Shown here piece by piece: positions 1 to 5,459 of a stretch of 5,459 nucleotides of DNA. The translations under genes were made by a program, and so were the position numbers. Origin of the DNA: Acidobacteriota bacterium. Lineage in GTDB: Bacteria; Acidobacteriota; Vicinamibacteria; Vicinamibacterales; UBA2999. Position 1 is the stretch's first letter, and every line of letters begins with the position of its first letter. The DNA lies in the NCBI GenBank assembly GCA_947465275.1, contig CANIAI010000184.1:1-5459 (forward strand). The letters run 5' to 3'. Under the pieces are notes generated by a model, which saw nothing but the letters and a program-made list of their open reading frames with translations, had not been told where the DNA came from and made no database searches.

Positions 1-130
1 CGAAGCGGGCGACGAGCTGATCGATCGGGTGGGTGCGCCGTTCGATGAGCGCCTTGTACGAGCCGCCCGGACGCAGCTGCGCGATGTCGACCGGCTGGTA
101 GTCGCCGAACCGTCGGTACGGGATGTTCAC
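1..130 (-). CDS. Unrecognised protein, N-terminal 43 codons only (runs off left edge)
   Basis: A reading frame opens at a GTG at 130-128 and stays open to base 1, giving 43 residues that begin MNIPYRRFGDYQPVDIAQLR. Three things support it as a gene. The GTG overlaps the stop of the cytidylyltransferase gene in a GTGA. A strong Shine-Dalgarno sequence (GAGGA, spacing 5) sits just upstream. The frame has no stop. The visible part is hydrophilic, with no signal peptide or membrane segment. I do not recognise the family. It does not look like the start of a NeuB-type synthase, which normally shows an early AEIG-N-NG motif, although a longer N-terminal extension cannot be excluded. As the next gene in the operon it probably belongs to the same sugar or glycan pathway, which is inference from position only. 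Confidence 0.6.
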   Translation of the reverse strand, partial: MNIPYRRFGDYQPVDIAQLRPGGSYKALIERRTHPIDQLVARF

Positions 131-876
131 GCGGGTCCTCGCCTTGCGCCGCTGCCGCCGGCTGTGCCCCGGTGGGCCCCGAGCCAGAGCTCGGTGATCG
201 CCAGGTCGAACGGCGTGTCGATGTCGAGCGAGTCCTCGGGCGCCATCAGCAGTGGCCGGCAATCATCGCCGTAGAGCGAGCCGGCCATCACGACGGCGGT
301 GCGCACGGCGAGCACGGCCGGACCATTGCGCGCCAGTACCCGCGGCTTCTGCTGTCGCGCCGTCGCGGCGGGACCGTCGAGAAACGGCCTGAGCCGGTGG
401 CCGTCGAGCGTCATCACGGACACGGGGTTGAACTGGTGCGGCACCTCGACGACGGAGACCACCGAGTCGGCCTTCGAGGCGATCAGCAGGTCGATGGCCG
501 CATCGATATGCGCGCCCCGACGGAGGGGCGATGTCGGCTGCAGCAGCACGAGCATGTCGGGCGAGAAACCGTCCTGACGCAGCGACTCCACCGCATGCTG
601 CAGCACCGGCAGCATCGGCACGTCGTCGCCCGACAGATCGGCCGGCCGCAGGAACGGCGCCTCGAGTCCCACCGTGCGTGCCGCGTCCGCGATGGCGGTG
701 TCATCCGTCGACACGATGGAACGGGCCGTGGCAGGTTGGCCCAGGTGCCGGCTCTCGTGAATCGCGTCCGCCGTGTACGCCAGTAGCGGACGGCCACAGA
801 GCGGCACGAGATTCTTGCCGGGGATTCCCTTCGAGCCGCCACGCGCCGGCACGACCGCCAGGACGCGGGTCGTCAT
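127..876 (-). CDS. neuA: Acylneuraminate cytidylyltransferase (CMP-nonulosonate synthetase, NeuA-like)
   Basis: This 249-residue cytoplasmic enzyme should transfer CMP from CTP to a nonulosonic acid (sialic, legionaminic, pseudaminic or similar), forming the activated donor for glycosyltransferases. The family signature is complete. The nucleotide-binding loop PARGGSKGIPGKN covers residues 10-22, STDD 56-59, LLQPTSPLR 111-119 and RNGPAVLAVR 183-192. The metal-binding region PEDSLDIDTPFDL at 213-225 includes D218 and D220. The length fits single-domain bacterial members, so there is no extra esterase or phosphatase domain; only a short Gly/Arg-rich tail (about 235-249) lies beyond the core. 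The ATG at 876 overlaps the TGA of the upstream epimerase gene (ATGA). No strong Shine-Dalgarno is visible, so translation probably depends on coupling. The stop lies inside the GTG of the next gene. The exact sugar cannot be read from the sequence. The less likely alternative, a KDO cytidylyltransferase (KdsB), fits poorly with the sequence motifs and the NeuC neighbour. Confidence 0.9.
   Translation of the reverse strand: MTTRVLAVVPARGGSKGIPGKNLVPLCGRPLLAYTADAIHESRHLGQPATARSIVSTDDTAIADAARTVGLEAPFLRPADLSGDDVPMLPVLQHAVESLRQDGFSPDMLVLLQPTSPLRRGAHIDAAIDLLIASKADSVVSVVEVPHQFNPVSVMTLDGHRLRPFLDGPAATARQQKPRVLARNGPAVLAVRTAVVMAGSLYGDDCRPLLMAPEDSLDIDTPFDLAITELWLGAHRGTAGGSGARRGPA
136..140 (-). promoter_or_regulatory. 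Ribosome binding site of the partial gene at 130-1
   Basis: On the minus strand GAGGA lies 5 bases before the GTG at 130-128, inside the end of the neuA-like gene. This is the clearest Shine-Dalgarno among the junctions and decides the start of the truncated left-edge gene. Confidence 0.7.
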
Positions 877-2030
877 GTGTAATGCAGCCGCTTCTGGACC
901 CGCAGCGGCGCCGTGGCCAGGATCTCCGCGATGCGCGGCGCGGCCCCGCCGTCCCCGTACAGGTGGTCGGACGGATAGTGGCCGTGCGCAACCTGGCGCC
1001 TCACCGCGTCGACGATCGCCACCCGGTCACAGGCGACGTCGATCACGTTTGCCGCGCGGTCGCGCCCGGTCTGGCGCGACCCGATGTTCACGGTCGGCAC
1101 GCCGATGAACGCCCCTTCCCGCAGCGGCGCGCTGGAGTTCCCCAGGGCGCACGCGCACGACGCCATCAGGCGCACCCATGTCTCGACCGGGAAGTTCTTG
1201 TAGAAGCGGATGTAGTCGGGCTTGCGGTGCTCGCGGAACTTCCGCATGCCGCGCGAGAGGTCCTCCGAACCGGCGTCGGCGTTCGGCCACAGCATGATGG
1301 TCGGCATCCGCAGCTCGTCCAGTGCCTCGAGCGTCTCGGCAATCTGCGCTTCACCGTCCCCGTACTCGGTCGTGACCGGATGCTGGCTCACCAGCAGGAA
1401 CGGCTGGTCGAGCGTGATGTGCGCGCCGGCTCCTTCCCGCTCGAGCCACTCGGCGGCCCCCAACCTGCCGCTGGTCTGGATGATTTCCGCAACCAGGTCG
1501 ACGCGGGGACAGCCCACCGGGTGCACGGTGGCGGGATCCTCGCCCATGCGGATGATCCGGTCAGCCGCCGCGAGGTTCGCCGGGAAGTGCACGTGCGAGA
1601 GCTTGGTGACCGCGTGACGGATGCTCTCGTCGATCGTGCCGCTCACCTCGCCGCCCATCGTGTGCGCGACCGGGATGTTCATGTACGACGCGGCCACGGC
1701 CGTGGCCATCGTCTCGAAGCGATCGCCGACGCTGACCACGACGTCCGGCTTCAGGATGTCGAAGATCGTTGGCAGTTCCAGCAGGCCCAGGCCGGTCGAC
1801 TTGGCCATCGTGCCGGGGGTCTCGCCCTCGACGATCATCGCGACGCGAGCGTCGGGCCGGAAGCCGTCCTTCTCGATCACGTCCACCACGCTGCCGAACC
1901 GATCGAGGAGCGCCGAGGCGCCGACGATCAGCTGCAGCTTCAGGTCGGGATGTGCGCGGACCGCCCGCATGACCGCCTTGATACTGCTGTAGTTGGCGCG
2001 CGACCCGATGACGATGCAGACGTTACGCAT
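873..2030 (-). CDS. neuC: UDP-N-acetylglucosamine 2-epimerase, hydrolysing (NeuC-like)
   Basis: This 385-residue cytoplasmic enzyme of the GT-B-like epimerase fold should convert a UDP-HexNAc, typically UDP-GlcNAc, to free ManNAc-type sugar plus UDP, the entry step to sialic-type sugars. Visible motifs are GSRANY at 9-14, VGDRFE 101-106, GGEVSGTIDESIRH 126-139, VGCPRVD 172-178, QHPVTTE 216-222, NADAGSED 250-257, GNSSAPLREG 297-306, VNIGSRQTGR 314-323 and YGDGGAAPRIAEIL 358-371. Together they span the whole family length. I chose the ATG at 2030 because the Rossmann strand RNVCIVIG follows directly. The frame is open a further 48 codons upstream to 2174, but that stretch is the antisense of the neighbouring gene's arginine-rich tail and looks like no epimerase. 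The start overlaps the preceding stop by 8 bases (ATGCGTAA); a weak AGGG lies 11 bases upstream. Substrate could instead be a UDP-diacetylbacillosamine (legionaminic route), which motifs alone do not settle. Confidence 0.9.
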   Translation of the reverse strand: MRNVCIVIGSRANYSSIKAVMRAVRAHPDLKLQLIVGASALLDRFGSVVDVIEKDGFRPDARVAMIVEGETPGTMAKSTGLGLLELPTIFDILKPDVVVSVGDRFETMATAVAASYMNIPVAHTMGGEVSGTIDESIRHAVTKLSHVHFPANLAAADRIIRMGEDPATVHPVGCPRVDLVAEIIQTSGRLGAAEWLEREGAGAHITLDQPFLLVSQHPVTTEYGDGEAQIAETLEALDELRMPTIMLWPNADAGSEDLSRGMRKFREHRKPDYIRFYKNFPVETWVRLMASCACALGNSSAPLREGAFIGVPTVNIGSRQTGRDRAANVIDVACDRVAIVDAVRRQVAHGHYPSDHLYGDGGAAPRIAEILATAPLRVQKRLHYT

Positions 2031-3738
2031 GCTTGTGGGAGCCCTGTTCCTCGCTGTGTGCGGACACGCGCCCGAGGTCACGCGCGTCGCGCCGCTCGTC
2101 GCGCGCGCGGCGTCGCGCCCGGGCGCGGTTCCGTTCGTCCTCGAATGCCGCGGCGCGCGCGCGCAGCTGGGCAAGGCGGGCCTCGTCGCCGCCCGCCCGC
2201 TCTTCCGCCCGACGGAACGCCTTGCGCTGCTGCTCGTCGCGGGCGAACTCCGCGCTCTCGAGTTCCCGGGGTGACAGCACCCAGCGCTCCAGTCGTGCGT
2301 CGGTGCGGGCGGCGATCAACCGTCGGAGGCACCAGCGCGAGAACGACGACGGACGCACGACGCCCGGCGCACGCCCGGTTCGTGCCCCCAGGCCAGGCAG
2401 CGCTTCCACCTGATCGACCAGCACGGGTGTCGCCGGACGGTCGAGGCCGAGCGGACGCACGAACGCCTGCACGAACGGCTTGGGTCCCCGCGGCGGGTCC
2501 TGCAGTGACCGATGCAGCTGGTCGACGTGCTCCTCGACGGAGTGGGCGACCTCGAGCAGGCCGCCCGCCACGCTGGTGAGGTAGTGGAAGTGGACGGTCG
2601 CGGTCTGGTTGTCGGCGAACTGCGGCAGCACGAGCGTGTGCACGGGACGGCCGACGATGCCGGCCTCGATGAACGCGCTGGTATTCAGTCCAATCACGGC
2701 CGCGCTGTGGAACAGCGAGTCGAAGTAGTCGGCCCGCGCGGCGTCGTCGACCGGGTTGCCGCCCCAGAGGACGATGCCGGCCGCCGCGGTGTCGATGCCC
2801 GACCACTCGGCGAGGCGTGACGGATGCGGTCGCACGAGGATGCCGGCCTCACGCAGCTCGGGCCACCGGCACTCGCGGACCCGGCGCACCCAGTCCATCA
2901 CGAAGGGCGCCTCCTCGGGGCTGCCCCCGAACAGGGCGGAGCAGACATACAGCAGGAACGGCTTCCCGGCATTCAGCCCCACCTGCCGGCAGAACGTTGC
3001 GCGCTCGCGAGACGGCGCGCGGTCGAACCACTGGTCGAAGCACTGCGCCCCGGTGACGACCACGCGGTCGGGACTCATGCCGTGGAGCTCGACGGCTTCC
3101 TGCTTCTGCGTCTCATTCCAGACGAACACGCGGTCGGGAGATTCCCGGATCAACGCCTTGCTCGAGAGGTGATCCCAGCTCCAGACGCAGAGCGCGGTCG
3201 GAATGCCTCGCCGCCGCGCCGCGCGAAGGTATTCAATCTGCGATGAGCCCAGGCTGATGAGCGGCGTCAGCAGCAGCACGTCCGGCCGCGCCGCCTCCAG
3301 GTACTCTTCGACTGCCGGATCCGGCGGCAGCGCCGCCTCGAGCTGTCCCAGCAGCCGCGACGTCAGTTCGCGTGACCAGCCGCCGAGCGCGCGTACGGCC
3401 GATCCAAGCGCGATGAAGGCGCCGGGGGTCCGCTCGCGGGCGCGAGCGCGGAGCTTGTGCGCACGGTCGAACACCGGGTGCTGGTAGCGCAGGTAATCGA
3501 GTCCGAGGCGCACGCGACCCGCCGCCCAGGCCCAGTCGTCATCGGCCCGCGCGGGCGCTTCACCGAACGAGATGCCGGGGTTGGTCCGCGCAAGCGCCTC
3601 GACGAGCCCGGTCCCCCCCAGCGATTCGTCCCGCTCCGCCGCCAGGTGCACGTGGTGACCGCGCGCGGCGAGGAGCCGGATCGCCGCCTCGTAGTTACGG
3701 AAGTAGACGAAGTGCCGTCCGAGGAACAGGATCTTCAC
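2023..3738 (-). CDS. Glycosyltransferase-like surface carbohydrate protein, second tandem copy
   Basis: This 571-residue protein has no signal peptide or membrane segment. The N-terminus (MKILFLGRHFVYFRNYEAAI, then RGHHVHLAAE) has the look of a GT-B first strand and helix. LGLDYLRY follows at 78-85. The central block 151-240 holds SWDHLSSKALIR (187-198), VWNETQ (206-211) and GAQCFDQWF (230-238). The C-terminal half has RPHP (303-306), then FHSAAVIGLNTSAFIEAG (343-360) with GRPVHT (363-368), and HFHYL (383-387). The HP motif followed by a Ser/Thr-Ala-Glu helix resembles nucleotide-sugar or CDP-polyol binding in capsule and teichoic-acid GT-B transferases; this is inference by pattern, and I do not know the precise family. 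Residues 491-571 form a charged tail without proline. The start is GTG, inside the upstream stop (GTGA), with GGGAG 8 bases upstream. It is a clear paralogue of the gene before it. A role in attaching or building the locus's nonulosonate glycan is inferred from context. Confidence 0.8.
   Translation of the reverse strand: MKILFLGRHFVYFRNYEAAIRLLAARGHHVHLAAERDESLGGTGLVEALARTNPGISFGEAPARADDDWAWAAGRVRLGLDYLRYQHPVFDRAHKLRARARERTPGAFIALGSAVRALGGWSRELTSRLLGQLEAALPPDPAVEEYLEAARPDVLLLTPLISLGSSQIEYLRAARRRGIPTALCVWSWDHLSSKALIRESPDRVFVWNETQKQEAVELHGMSPDRVVVTGAQCFDQWFDRAPSRERATFCRQVGLNAGKPFLLYVCSALFGGSPEEAPFVMDWVRRVRECRWPELREAGILVRPHPSRLAEWSGIDTAAAGIVLWGGNPVDDAARADYFDSLFHSAAVIGLNTSAFIEAGIVGRPVHTLVLPQFADNQTATVHFHYLTSVAGGLLEVAHSVEEHVDQLHRSLQDPPRGPKPFVQAFVRPLGLDRPATPVLVDQVEALPGLGARTGRAPGVVRPSSFSRWCLRRLIAARTDARLERWVLSPRELESAEFARDEQQRKAFRRAEERAGGDEARLAQLRARAAAFEDERNRARARRRARDERRDARDLGRVSAHSEEQGSHKHA
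3019..3288 (-). repeat. Conserved core block of the tandem paralogues, copy 2
   Basis: These 270 bases encode residues 151-240 of the second glycosyltransferase-like protein. They match residues 152-241 of the first copy without gaps at 71 of 90 positions by my count. At DNA level, bases 3111-3180 match 4766-4835 at 61 of 70 positions. The block is a diverged duplicate within coding sequence, not a mobile repeat. Confidence 0.8.
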
Positions 3739-5459
3739 TGGAGCCGCTCCCGGCCTTTCGCGGCATCCTGCGCCAGGCGCTTCTCGCGCAGCCGCTCCTG
3801 TCGCGCGGCCGCATGAGCGGCTGTCCGAGCCTCCCGCGCGGCGAGCCTCGCCGATGCCCGTCGTGCGACGGCCTCGGAGCGCTCCGCCTGCCGTTCCACC
3901 TGCTTCTCACGCCGGCGACGTTCGCGATGGGCATGCAGCGCGACGGTTCCGCGGGTACGCCGGGCCAAGGGGAGCAGCGCTCGGCGGCCGAGCGGCGCCC
4001 ACCAGGCTTCGGCGCGCGCGCGGGCGCCGGCGGCGACGATGGCCTCGACGGTATCGGCGAAGATCGGCGTGGCCGGCACGCCCAATCCCCGTGGCCGCAC
4101 GAACTGCTCGACGAACGCCCGGTTCAGTGGTGCCGCGGCCGTGTCAGCGGCCAGCGACGCGGAGAGTTGCGCCAGGTGCGCGGCCAGATCCGGCCCGGCG
4201 CGCAGCAGGCCACCGTCGAGGAGGTAGTGGAAGTGCAACGTGCCCTGCTGGTTCGGCCTGAACTCGGGCAGGAGCACCGTATGCACGGGCCGCCCGATGA
4301 TGCCGGCTTCGATCTGCGCGCTCGTGTTGAGTCCCACCACCGCGGCACTGTGGTACAGCGAATCGAAGTAGTTGGCCTTCGCGTCCTCATGGAACGGCGC
4401 TTCTGCCTGTTTCGGCCAGAGCACGACGTTGGCCAGGCCCGAGAGGTCAACCGAGTCCCACTCAAAGCCGCGCTTCGGATGCGGCCGGATCAGGACACCG
4501 ACGTCGCGCAGCCGTCCATCGGCCGACGCGCGCAGCGCGGCAACCCAGCGCGCAACGAACTCCGCCTCGCTGGGACTGCCATCGAAGAGGGCTGAGCACA
4601 CCCAGAGCACGTACGGCCGACCGGCATCGAGTCTCACCCTCGCGCAGAAGGCGTCACGAGACAGCGTCGGCCTGCGGTCGAACCACTGATCGAAGCACTG
4701 CGCTCCGGTCACCACCACCCGGTCACGCGACATGCCGTGGTACGCGTGGGCTTCCTGGCGCTGCGTCTCATTCCAGACGAGCACACGGTCCGGACGCTCG
4801 CGGATCAGCGCCTTGCTCGACAGGTGATCCCAGCTGCCGACGCAGAGCGCCGAGGGAATGCCCAGCTCACGCGCGACCCGTACCACCTCGTGCTGGCGCG
4901 ATCCGAGCGTGATGAGCGGCGTCACAAGCACCACGTCCGGGCGCTCACCCGCGATTGCGGCGGCGAGTTGCCGACCCAGCGGGAGGCATCGCTCCACCAG
5001 TCGCAGTCCGCGACGCAGGACCCTGCGACCGAGCCGGGTGTTCAGGACCGGCGATTCGGCGAGTGTGACGAGCGGGCGCGGTGTTCGTGACCGCGCACGC
5101 GCGGCGAGCGCCGGGGTATCTCGATAGGCGGGCTCGAGGAAGCGGAGGTAGTCGAGCCCGAGGTGCACCATCAGCCTCAGGTCCACCCACTCGTCATCGA
5201 TCTCCCGCGGCGCCCAGCCGATGCTGACGCCCGGGCAGTCGGCCATCAGCGCCTCGGCCGCGCCGAGCCACTGCCGGTCGGAGTCCTTGCCCTCTCCGCT
5301 CCCGAGCAGGTGCACCGCGTGGCCGCGGCCAGCCAGCTCACGTATCACCGATTCGAAGAGCCGCACGTACCAGAAGCTGCCCATCGAGAAGAGCACGCGC
5401 AGTGGGCCGCGCCCGGCGGGCTGGATATTCCGGCCACGCCGGCCGTCGCCGACGTGTTC
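3735..5459 (-). CDS. Glycosyltransferase-like surface carbohydrate protein, first tandem copy (start uncertain, likely beyond right edge)
   Basis: Numbered from the first in-window GTG (5396), 553 residues are visible. The architecture matches the downstream paralogue: strand RGHAVHLLG (24-32), PGVSIGWAP (55-63), LGLDYLRF (79-86), SWDHLSSKALIR (188-199), VWNETQ (207-212), GAQCFDQWF (231-239), RPHP (304-307), YHSAAVVGLNTSAQIEAG (348-365) with GRPVHT (368-373), HFHYL (388-392), and an arginine-rich tail (488-553). The HP motif plus the NTSA-x-IEAG helix suggests a GT-B sugar or polyol-phosphate transferase; the family itself is not one I can name. The start is open. The frame has no stop from 5396 to 5459, and the paralogue's initiating Met aligns with a CTG leucine just before the GTG. 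The GTG has no good Shine-Dalgarno and no upstream stop overlaps it, unlike every other junction here. I therefore annotate to the edge, with GTG 5396 as the minimal start. Confidence 0.78.
   Translation of the reverse strand, partial: EHVGDGRRGRNIQPAGRGPLRVLFSMGSFWYVRLFESVIRELAGRGHAVHLLGSGEGKDSDRQWLGAAEALMADCPGVSIGWAPREIDDEWVDLRLMVHLGLDYLRFLEPAYRDTPALAARARSRTPRPLVTLAESPVLNTRLGRRVLRRGLRLVERCLPLGRQLAAAIAGERPDVVLVTPLITLGSRQHEVVRVARELGIPSALCVGSWDHLSSKALIRERPDRVLVWNETQRQEAHAYHGMSRDRVVVTGAQCFDQWFDRRPTLSRDAFCARVRLDAGRPYVLWVCSALFDGSPSEAEFVARWVAALRASADGRLRDVGVLIRPHPKRGFEWDSVDLSGLANVVLWPKQAEAPFHEDAKANYFDSLYHSAAVVGLNTSAQIEAGIIGRPVHTVLLPEFRPNQQGTLHFHYLLDGGLLRAGPDLAAHLAQLSASLAADTAAAPLNRAFVEQFVRPRGLGVPATPIFADTVEAIVAAGARARAEAWWAPLGRRALLPLARRTRGTVALHAHRERRRREKQVERQAERSEAVARRASARLAAREARTAAHAAARQERLREKRLAQDAAKGRERLQ
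3747..3751 (-). promoter_or_regulatory. Ribosome binding site of the second glycosyltransferase-like gene
   Basis: On the minus strand GGGAG lies 8 bases before the GTG at 3738-3736, within the last codons of the upstream paralogue. It supports the GTG start over any later ATG, which would cut off the first beta strand. Confidence 0.6.
4674..4943 (-). repeat. Conserved core block of the tandem paralogues, copy 1
   Basis: These 270 bases encode residues 152-241 of the first glycosyltransferase-like protein (numbered from GTG 5396). They are the partner of the block at 3019-3288, in direct orientation about 1.65 kb away. The last ten residues of the block are identical in both copies. Confidence 0.8.

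Noticed and set aside
172..786. A 204-codon open frame on the plus strand
   Set aside because: It is the mirror of the neuA-like gene, has a low-complexity Arg/Gly/His composition and shows no domain. The minus-strand frame carries every catalytic motif.
2098..2164. Alternating GC tracts, possibly Z-DNA-prone or a simple repeat
   Set aside because: They are explained by Arg-Ala codons in a high-GC coding tail, and the tracts are only 10-12 bases long.
2031..2174. A 48-codon N-terminal extension of the epimerase to an upstream ATG
   Set aside because: It overlaps the tail of the preceding gene, has no epimerase-like sequence, and would place the conserved first strand far from the N-terminus. 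The ATG at 2030 fits the family.
531..2579. A 682-codon open frame on the plus strand
   Set aside because: It lies antisense to the neuA-like, neuC-like and second transferase-like genes. The product is Arg/Pro/Ala/His-rich with no recognisable motif and crosses three real gene boundaries. Long antisense frames are expected at this GC content.
3813..4595. A 260-codon open frame on the plus strand
   Set aside because: It is antisense within the first transferase-like gene, has no recognisable motif or ribosome binding site, and the opposite strand shows strong paralogue conservation.
3019..4943. A direct repeat that could mark a mobile element or recombination site
   Set aside because: The similarity follows two full-length homologous genes in frame, with codon-position differences. 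This is gene duplication rather than a transposable element or attachment site.

Overview
The window is a gene-dense, high-GC stretch of bacterial DNA. All five protein-coding genes I can support lie on the minus strand, so transcription runs from high to low coordinates. GC-rich codon use, GTG starts and a compact surface-sugar locus would suit an environmental high-GC phylum such as Acidobacteriota. That placement is a guess from style, because the window contains no phylogenetic marker.

In transcription order the layout is as follows. (1) 5459-3735: a large glycosyltransferase-like protein whose reading frame stays open to the window edge. (2) 3738-2023: its diverged tandem paralogue. (3) 2030-873: a hydrolysing UDP-N-acetylglucosamine 2-epimerase of the NeuC type. 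(4) 876-127: an acylneuraminate (CMP-nonulosonate) cytidylyltransferase of the NeuA type. (5) 130-1: the first 43 codons of an unrecognised gene that runs off the left edge. Every junction overlaps by 4 or 8 bases (GTGA, ATGCGTAA, ATGA, GTGA), which points to one polycistronic, translationally coupled operon. There is no intergenic space, and I see no internal promoter, terminator, RNA gene, CRISPR array or mobile element.

The two recognisable enzymes are the first and last dedicated steps of a sialic-acid-like (nonulosonic acid) pathway. NeuC makes the ManNAc-type sugar and NeuA activates the finished nine-carbon acid with CMP. The condensing enzyme between them (NeuB type) is not in the window and would be expected nearby. 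The paired proteins carry a C-terminal half reminiscent of GT-B capsule or teichoic-acid transferases, so they are candidate enzymes for building a surface glycan that uses this sugar. This role is inferred from context.

The most unusual element is the tandem pair. Both copies share an almost unchanged central block (71 of 90 residues identical) that I cannot assign to a characterised family. Both also end in proline-free, arginine/alanine/glutamate-rich tails that have diverged from each other.
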